Source: Brevipalpus yothersi (Eukaryota > Arthropoda > Arachnida > Trombidiformes > Tenuipalpidae). Taken from it: 64,000 bases of DNA. This document shows, piece after piece, positions 52,329 to 64,000 of this stretch (position 1 is its first letter; the number at the start of each line of letters is the position of its first letter). The stretch is taken from positions 1 through 64,000 of the forward strand of contig QZCP01000006.1 in the NCBI GenBank assembly GCA_003956705.1, in the 5' to 3' direction. Made by a program: the position numbers and the translations under genes. The notes below the pieces were generated by a model. That model did not search any database, had not been told where the DNA came from, and saw only the letters and a list, made by a program, of their open reading frames with translations.

Positions 52329-52519
52329 GGAAAGAAAAAACCTTCCCAAATGGACTGAATTGACTAGTGTTGTGAGCTAAGTTGGGGGGGGGGAACATCT
52401 ATTGTTTTGTACATGTTGAAGATGTGAATGAGTGACCAAGAAATGAAGTGAGAAGGTTTCCCCAAGATTCATTCGGATTCCAGTCACTGGTAATTGGAGA
52501 GATTGGAAAAAGGCAGAAT

Positions 52520-52565
<46 letters not shown>

Positions 52566-55500
52566 CCTCTCTCTCTCTCTCAGCCTCCACACATCTTCCA
52601 CTATCTCAATGTGTGTGTATCTACTGTTTCGATACAAAAGTGACCTCAGTATTACGCAAGGAACAGATCGATGAAGCTGAACTTTTCTCTCTCTCTCTCT
52701 CTCTTGTTCAATTCTCTGCATGATCAGATTTGCCTTAAAATTTTTCACACATATCTCACTTTTCTTGTCACTTACAGGTAGTAGTATTAGTGATAACAGA
52801 GAAGAAACAATCGCCTGTATTCATGATGAACAATTTTGAGATCATTTATCTTATCAGAAAATATGTTGCCAAGTCATTGCTATGGACAGCTAATGATTGG
52901 TCATCTTTCCGTCATCTGACAACTTGTGAGACATACACACTCACATACACATGTACGAACTTTTGGATGGTAGATGATGTATACCGTTAATGTATACATG
53001 TGCATACATTATCTGATTGAGAAAAAAATTGTAAGTGTGTATGTATGTATGTATGCATGTGTGTGTAAATAATCAATAATCAATCATCATCTTGAAACAT
53101 CATACACACTCTTAAAATGAATTCCAACATGATAGTGCACATTGTGTGTATGTATGTGTGTATGTGTGTGTGTGTGGCTATGAATGGGCATACTTACTGG
53201 TACAACTTGCTTCCAGATACACAGAACTTGTATCACCACTATCAAACAGTGGCATAGGACTATTGCCAGCGGTAAATGTTTCCGATCCATCTGGAAATGT
53301 TTTGTGATCCAAATGATAGAGAGCACAATTTGGCTGGCCTGGCTTGTAACTTGGTCGATAAAGAATTGATCGGCAAATAAATTCACTCTCAATGGCACAA
53401 GCTCGTATACAACCACTTTGTGATTTAACCTGAACATGTGGATGGTTATCATGAATGGATTTTGTGTGTATGTGTGTATGCAGGGAGAGAAGAAAATAGA
53501 AATTTTTGATTAGTATCAAATTTTTTTCCATCAATTGAGTACATAGTTTTTGGAGAAAAGTTTGGAAAGTAGTAAAAGTGTATAAGTAATAAATTAGAGA
53601 TTACATGGAAGAGAAAAAGGGGAAACGGAGCATTTTGAATAAGATTGGAATAAAAAATTTCTTTCTCTCTCTCTCTCTCAATAACACATCAATCTGAATG
53701 CCTTTGCATGGGGACATTATCAATGAATATTGAGTATATAAAATCTGTCTAATAATTTCAGATTGCCTGGCATGATGAAAGGTGTATTCCATTTGGTCTC
53801 TGCTGTCGGGAAAGTTGTCAAGTTCATATGCATAAATTCTTTTCAATGATGATACTGGATAATCTTGAATTCAAGACATATGATTTAGAACTTTTTTATG
53901 ACTCTGATTTCTATTCCAATCATCCTCTTTCATATTTTTTCACCTATTTTTTTTGCATCAAAAATGTTATACAAAAATGATGAAGAAACTAGCGAAAAAG
54001 CGATGAACAGTGGAGCTTGAATTAGAAGGTGATGAAGATGAAAATAGAAATCGGATGGAAGCGAGCAAGTTGGTAGCTATGATCGTGAAAAAGGAGAGGG
54101 AGGAGGAGAGGATGGATGGATGTTGGGGGAGGTTGAAATAAGAAAAGGATGAGAGAGAAAAAGAGAGAGAAAAAGAGAGAGAAAGAGAGAGGGGGTAAGA
54201 AAGAGAGAAAGAGAAAGATCAGAGATGCGGAAAGAACACGGAAGAAGAAGCCGGCGAATGGAATGAGCAACTGATTTATGCCAATTGTGTGAAGGAGATG
54301 AGGAAGTGGCTTTACTGACTTCATGTGTTTAACTATTTTTGATGGTCAATTGTGGTTAGAGCAGCATCAAAATATGATGGGAAAAAAAAGAAGGGTAGAC
54401 TAGAAACAAGACTTTTGCCGGCTGAATAGTGGCCATGGTCATCGGGTAAGAGGTGGCAAGTAAGTTTGATAAAGAGAGAGAGAGAGAGAGAAAGATGCCC
54501 GATGGGTGATGGGGTAATCGATTGTGGGCTAAGGAAGTTAAGAGATGAACTGGTACACTTTGGGATGATGATTAGTGGGTGGTGATGTAGAGAGAAAGAG
54601 AGAGAGAGAGAAATGAAAAGAAGAAGGATCCACATTTTCGCCTTTCCATTTGAAGATATGTATGTTGTCTCGTTAGTTGAATGAAGGGATGAGAGATGGC
54701 CAGAAAAGAAGATTTTTGTGTGTGTGTGATGGATAAAAGAGGTGAAAAAATGGCGAGTAAATATGAAATAAGATGGAACGAATGATGAAGAGAAAGAGAG
54801 AGAGAGAGAAAAAGTGGGATGAAGGATGAGAGATGAGAATGAGAGGGAGAGAGAAGGTTTGTTAGATGTAATAATGGGTGAAAAAAGAAAGATGATGATA
54901 TCAGAAAGAATGGAAGAGAAGAGAAGAATAATAATAATAATGGGGCGGAAAAATGAATTTGGATTACTCACGAGTAGCTCTTTATCCGGATAGTAGTTGA
55001 GCTCAACAAAATAGGCTATCTGTTTCAATGGTAGGCCCAATTTGGCATAATCATATACTTGTTGATCTTGGCAAATATCATCAGCTGGTGTATATATACA
55101 GAGTAGAAGTTTTTTTTTCGTATCATGATGATAAGAAAGAAAGAGAAAAAGAATGAAAAATGAGTGATATATTAAATGAATATTAAATATATATTTCCAT
55201 TTATCATCACCATAAGTTAGCCCACTAAAATTATCATCATTTTTTGAAGGCACATTAGGATACACAAATTAGACATTGGGCTTAGATCATCATTATCAAC
55301 ATCATCAACATTATCACCATTGGCTTAATATGGTCAAAGATGCTGCTCAAGCGATGATAGCATAATATTCAGCCCATATCAATTGTTATCTTTATGACTT
55401 GACTTTTAAAGTATCATAAATTTATCTGTAAAACTTATTTTTGGAAATTTTTTCTTCTTATTGGCACCATAATTTTAACCGTATCAAGAGAATTTAGGAA

Positions 55501-55736
55501 TTACTTGCAAGAAAAAGAGAAATTTTTCATGAATCTCATTATTGAGATGATGAAATTTGATTTTACACCCAAAATCTAATATTCAAAAAGAAGGGTTACA
55601 TGTGAAGAAGAAGAAGTCAGCCAATCTAATCATGAATGGATAAATTTCATTCATTTAAGAGAATGAGAAAATGAGTTATACCCCTTAATTTATCGATAGA
55701 ATGCATTACATCATCAGAATAAGCTAATCATGTATC

Positions 55737-55816
<80 letters not shown>

Positions 55817-56307
55817 AAAATGAAAAACTTCCGAAAAAACTTTGAATAACATGCCCTTCCTATTCAATCTTATTGTTCTCTCTCAATAGGTGCTAATATG
55901 TGCATAATTTACGGTACCATCATTTGTTAGGGTCTAAAGAGTTGAGAGAGAAAAAAAAGAAAAGAAAAGCGATGAACTGAACGGATCTTGAGTTTTGATC
56001 AATATGTACCGTTATTCATGGGAAAAAGTCAATGGGAAACCGATAAATAACTGAACCCAATTATTTTATAAGATGAAAAGAACCGTATTCACTTCCCAAA
56101 TATACACACGTATATGTGCATTTATATACTCTACATCATTTGGATCAATGATGGTGATTTTGACGGGAAACACTCTCTGAATCCAAAAATTAAGACGATT
56201 GTTGGAGTGCGATTTAATGTTAATTAAGATTGGCTCATTGAATTTGCATGCACAATTTAGCATCTGAAAGGCAAGAGAGAGAGGAAGATAAAAAGGCAAA
56301 CGAAGGA

Positions 56308-56348
<41 letters not shown>

Positions 56349-58924
56349 CATCAGACCAAATATACATCAAATAATAGCCTGTCACTGGGATCATCTTGAA
56401 TGAGTGTGAATGTATCGCATGATAAAACATCGTTTGCACATTTCAAGTGCTAACTTTTTTTCCGGGGATTTTGGAGCCTGTTTGTATCCATAAAAGTTTG
56501 GGGAGTAGTGTAAGAAGAGGTATCAAAGGGAAAGTTCATACTGTATATATATATCAGTTTGTTCGGATTCAATGCTCGATCACAGAATAGATAGATATCA
56601 AGACATTAGACTTAATACAGAGAGAAAATTTTCATGCATAGAAAGAGACACTGTTAAGGTTCATTGATCTTAGATGAAACTGAATTCGAATCATTGTTGA
56701 TGCTCACAGCATCAAGTACATTGCCTTTTATCATCAGTCGTTTTTTTCTTCTTCTTATGGGTACTTCATACGGAATAGTCTGCAAATCAGCATTGACACA
56801 TCCATTGAATACCTTGCGAATATCATTAGAACAGCTCGTTTACTCCGAATAAATGGTCATTACAAGAAAATTTTCACCTCTTTCATGATGAGCTCGCTGA
56901 ACTTAAATGTCAGCTCATTTACAAGCTTCCAATCTTCTTCTTCTGACTTAACCATTGAACGAAAGAGAAAGAGCTTAAAATTTGAATAATTAACGGTGAA
57001 ATCATTGTTCGAACATTGTTCCTGGTCAACATTTTTTAGGGGTCCTATTTTATTTTCTTCTTCTTCTTTTTTTGGTGGGTCCTTTTTTCCTCATTCTTAT
57101 TCACACCTCCATTCATTTCAAATGGCTATTAGACCAGTTCATGTGGATGGGTGGCTGATGACCTGTCCAGTGTGTTGGGATCAATGGCTAGAAAACACCT
57201 CTCATTTTCACTGACCATCATCATGTAAGAAAATATGGTTCACCGCTGGTTTCATTGGAATGGAGGAGGATCGTCTATTATACATGATACATATTTTAAA
57301 CACCATCAACTTCACAATTGCCTGTGCATATCCATCACCATTCAACATGGGAAAGTGTCAACAGCATCAACTATTAGTCAATGTTCTCATTGAAATGCTG
57401 TTCTCAAGTATGCTTAAGAAGAAAGGAAGAAAGAAAGAAAGAAAAAGAGAAAAAAAAAACTTTTCCAAGCTTGCTGAATGGTATCAATTAAGGTGATACT
57501 GATGATAATTTCTCACTATATATAAGTCTAACTGTTTACCGTTATATATCATTATTCATGGAAGAAGAGAAATTCTTGAAAGAAATATACAGCAAGTGAA
57601 TGGAAGCGAAAAAACAGAGAGAGAAAGAGAGAGAGAGATGAAAAGGCCTTTCATTATCATCCGTCATTCTTCATGCTTTAAGATTTTAAGCCATATTGTA
57701 TCACGAATTTTGGGATCTTTCTTCATCACTCACACACACATAACACATCCAGGAAAGCTTGGATTCATATCATTTTCTATCATCTGTCCTCAACCCTCTG
57801 GCCATCATTCTCCTCCTTATTTTCTCGCTCTTATATCATAATCTACTCCTGATAACATCACATTTGGTAGGATTTATTTAGCCGGAAGATATTCTCATCC
57901 CATCACTTTCATTTTGACTGCATCATTTAAGGCCCTTCAAATATCAAGATTTCTGATCGTATCATGAAATCGAAGAAAAAAAGAAGAAAAAAAATAGTAT
58001 ATGTAACAGTAGAAAAAGAAGAAGAAGAAAACTTTGAAATATCTCAGTATAATTAGAATGATTGATCTCATGAGTATTATATGGTATTCAACGTAGGGCA
58101 ATGTACATTCACATGTAGCTGGAAAAAAATTTGTCAATCAAATGGTATTGATATTGATGACGATGGTGATGATCAAGTGATTCAGCCTAGTTGTATTGAT
58201 ATTAACATATTACAAATAAAACAGTATCATTATACTTACAGGAAAGACATGCATTCTCGAAATAATCCACTCCTTGAGCTTCCACCAGATCAACCGGAAA
58301 TGCTCCAGGTGATCGACGATCATATTCACTTAGATGACATTGAAGTGTGAGATAATTAAATTCCACAGAACGACACAAGAATCGGACCTGATTGAAGAGG
58401 GGGAAAAGAAAAATGATGATAAATGATTATAGTAAAAAATGGGTGAAGAAAAAAAGAATAGATGTAAAAGATAAAAAAGAAGGAGAGAAGATGAATTAAC
58501 TTAATTATTCAGCATTAAAATCGTGCCTCACTAATAAAGTGAGCCATAATTTTTCGTTGAACTTGTGGAATCTCAGGTGTCTGAGCAAGAAATAAGAAGA
58601 AGAAAACAAAAAAGAAATGAATAACGTTAAGAGAAGAGATGATTTCAATTTGTTTGGGTTACCAACAGAGCATCATTATGTGAATGATTTATTCCTTTTT
58701 CTCCATCCTCTTCCTTCCCTCCCCCTGATCAGTGTGGTCCACCATATTTGACCCTTAACCACCATCACCATCACCACTGGGATAGGGGAACAGTTTGAAC
58801 AATAATTTGCTCCATCATTCGAATGATAATGAATGCCCAGTAGACATATATATTTTGAATAAGCTTTACATACACATACACACTCAGCAAGGCAACTGCC
58901 ACCACTAACACATACATCACAATG
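40893..58924 (-). CDS. transmembrane ZP-domain protein with two PAN/apple domains (Trynity/NompA-like), 5' end missing
   Basis: Ten minus-strand exons: 58880-58924, 58240-58387, 54972-55084, 53198-53429, 51193-51560, 45926-46059, 44858-45079, 42729-42873, 42002-42167 and 40893-41062. Phases match throughout (580 residues so far). Order: PAN-1 (SCLAEC, RFLCRSVEFNY, CHLSEYDRRS, DYFENAC); PAN-2 (GCIRACAIESEFICRSILY, SVYLEASC); a Pro/Ser-rich linker; a full ZP domain (CYDVTLKC, GVYTNTVVLQHHNVV, KVYHVRCTYETTSRNVSFGM, YGIFARSC, CPVDSTIFP, GVIFQCNVKYC); a furin site GRKRRS; a TM helix (LVAMSVISALLLVMYVCTIAYF); and a short basic tail. ZP/PAN proteins of this type polymerise in apical extracellular matrix and cuticle after furin cleavage in insects. 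The signal peptide and start are not found: they are right of 58924, perhaps upstream of the repeat or past the gap. The spacing after SCLAEC is shorter than usual, so a micro-exon may be missing. Confidence 0.88.
41392..41431. repeat. (CT)n microsatellite in a ZP/PAN intron
   Basis: CT run of about 40 bp in the intron between the last two exons. Confidence 0.9.
42105..42125 (-). other. predicted furin cleavage site of the ZP/PAN protein
   Basis: The exon 42002-42167 reads SWGRKRRSAH. R-K-R-R followed by Ser is a consensus furin site, placed after the last ZP cysteines and before the TM helix, where ZP proteins are normally released from the membrane. Cleavage itself is inferred. Confidence 0.75.
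46215..46265. repeat. (GA)n microsatellite in a ZP/PAN intron
   Basis: GA run of about 50 bp in the 5.1-kb intron. The same intron has another at about 50186-50233. Confidence 0.9.
49455..49612 (-). other. possible coding exon inside the ZP/PAN intron, unknown product
   Basis: After CCTTTCTTTCAG the minus strand reads about 50 codons to a TAA with protein-like composition (VTQYLFPDALVVWKDAQVQ..., ending LRKKRRFDP). No start exon or family is recognised. It could be an alternative terminal exon of the ZP/PAN transcript giving a short form, a nested gene piece, or chance. Confidence 0.2.
50682..50741. repeat. (CT)n microsatellite, 60 bp, with nearby (GA)n
   Basis: A CT run lies about 85 bp right of a GA run (50562-50596). 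The pair is complementary and could fold back. Confidence 0.9.
52285..52562. repeat. two (GA)n microsatellites in a ZP/PAN intron
   Basis: GA runs at about 52285-52326 and 52522-52562, the second followed directly by a short CT run, in the intron between the PAN-2 exon and the linker exon. Confidence 0.9.
52776..52814 (-). other. possible 13-residue cassette exon, ZP/PAN gene
   Basis: A 39-nt stretch lies between a TACAG acceptor and a CCT|GTAAGTG donor. Its phase (1 to 1) fits exactly between the PAN-2 exon and the linker exon and would insert DCFFSVITNTTT-like sequence with an N-glycosylation motif. The acceptor lacks a good pyrimidine tract. Confidence 0.25.
55744..55811. repeat. (GA)n microsatellite, about 68 bp
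   Basis: Long pure GA run in the 3.2-kb intron between the two halves of the PAN region. Confidence 0.95.
56066..56955 (-). other. possible nested gene or remnant in a ZP/PAN intron
   Basis: Three minus-strand open stretches look protein-like. One, at about 56870-56955, starts with ATG and reads MVKSEEEDWKLVNELTFKFS. A second, about 56670-56830, reads NDIRKVFNGCVNADLQTIP, then RRRKKR, and ends in a stop. A third, about 56120-56262, follows a TTGCCTTTCAG acceptor and reads FNEPILINIKSHSNNRLNFW. The gap between the first two is too short for an intron and is frame-shifted, so either exons are missing or this is a decayed gene. Family unknown. None can be spliced into the ZP/PAN frame. Confidence 0.25.
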
Positions 58925-59557
58925 CTGTAAGAGAATGAATAATGTGGCACACGTTTTGTGGCCAACAAAGTTTGGATCAAAATCAGAAGTTATCGTGCCA
59001 AAAGTTTTCTTCTCCATCAAAAAGAGAGAGAGATGGTCAATATTGACCAAAATACCCATACAAAATGGCCCAGTTGACTAGGGTATTTGATGTAATTGAA
59101 AAAAGTGTAAGAAGAGAGTACTGAGGGTGGCGATGGGGAGGAAAGATTGAGAGGTTAGAGGATGAGGGGTGGTCAGAGGGTGAAGATGAAAAGTATTTTA
59201 TAAGATCACGATTGGACGCTCTGAAACTACTTGATCTTCTTCCTCCTCTTTCATCCTCATCAACAACATCATGTCCATATTTCTATTTCTCTTTCTCTCT
59301 CTCTACGTTCACTCTTTTTTTGGAATAGAAAGAGATTTTTGTTCCACTCAAAAAAAGTGACTTGCTGCCATATCGTTACGCTCATCGTGATCATCACATC
59401 ACATCACATCATTATTTGAGTAAGTCGAGTGAATTCAATAAAATGAAATAAAGAGCAAATTCAAAGAAAATTTCAATAGCAAAATAACCAGAAGAAGAGC
59501 AAGACGATCAAGAAGAAGCCCAGCCTGACCAATGAAGTATGTGTTCACATATTATAT
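58915..59557 (-). repeat. dispersed repeat, copy 2, adjoining the first visible PAN exon
   Basis: Reverse complement of copy 1 (34514-35165). On the minus strand it runs from a TATA-like box (59196-59202) through the palindrome (59034-59049) and an ATG-started open frame (59017, MEKKTFGTITSDFDPNFVGH...) straight into the PAN-1 exon at 58924. It may be intron, or promoter plus first exon, of the ZP/PAN gene. This is probably the original location, because the gene uses the acceptor at its end. Confidence 0.85.

Positions 59558-64000
<4,443 letters not shown>

Noticed and set aside
54333..55265. 310-codon minus-strand frame
   Set aside because: Only 54972-55084 is a real exon (PAN-2). The rest reads Ser/Leu/His-rich intron sequence.

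Overview
This is eukaryotic nuclear DNA. The genes are split by GT-AG introns and belong to animal families: an ELAV/Hu RNA-binding protein, a MICOS CHCH protein, a Yippee-like zinc protein, two beta integrins and a ZP/PAN membrane protein. The ELAV and ZP proteins look most like arthropod versions. AT-rich DNA, mostly short introns and very abundant (CT)n/(GA)n tracts suggest a mite or related arthropod, but the species is inference only.

Layout, left to right. 1-8.6 kb: CT/GA-microsatellite-rich DNA with no gene I can support. 8.7-9.3 kb: a possible small plus-strand gene fragment. 11.2-16.9 kb: an ELAV-family gene (+, four coding exons) with two visible alternative splice choices. 20.6-21.4 kb: MIC19-like gene (-). 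21.9-22.4 kb: YPEL5-like gene (+), divergent from MIC19. 22.9-24.2 kb: mpaB/rubber-oxygenase-like (DUF2236) gene (-). 25.9-30.0 kb: integrin beta gene A (-). 32.0-36.5 kb: integrin beta gene B (+). 40.9-58.9 kb: a long-intron gene (-) for a transmembrane ZP protein with two PAN/apple domains and a furin site. The 5' end of that gene is not resolved. 59.6-64 kb: repeats, an assembly gap and no recognised gene.

The two integrin genes are a head-to-head inverted duplication. Each predicts 851 residues, seven of nine coding exons have identical lengths, and a tract of about 250 bp in exon 4 is almost identical even at silent sites while neighbouring exons differ. That is the mark of recent gene conversion. 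Intron 5 of integrin B also carries a copy of about 640 bp, in inverted orientation relative to its partner, of DNA lying next to the first visible PAN exon of the ZP gene, 24 kb away. The copy includes a TATA-like box, a palindrome, an open frame and a sense-oriented splice acceptor. Integrin A lacks it at the same intron.

Integrins and apical ZP proteins both link cells to extracellular matrix or cuticle, but nothing in the sequence shows that they are co-regulated. Long microsatellites crowd the flanks (1-14 kb and 41-61 kb) and are nearly absent from the compact gene block at 14-40 kb.
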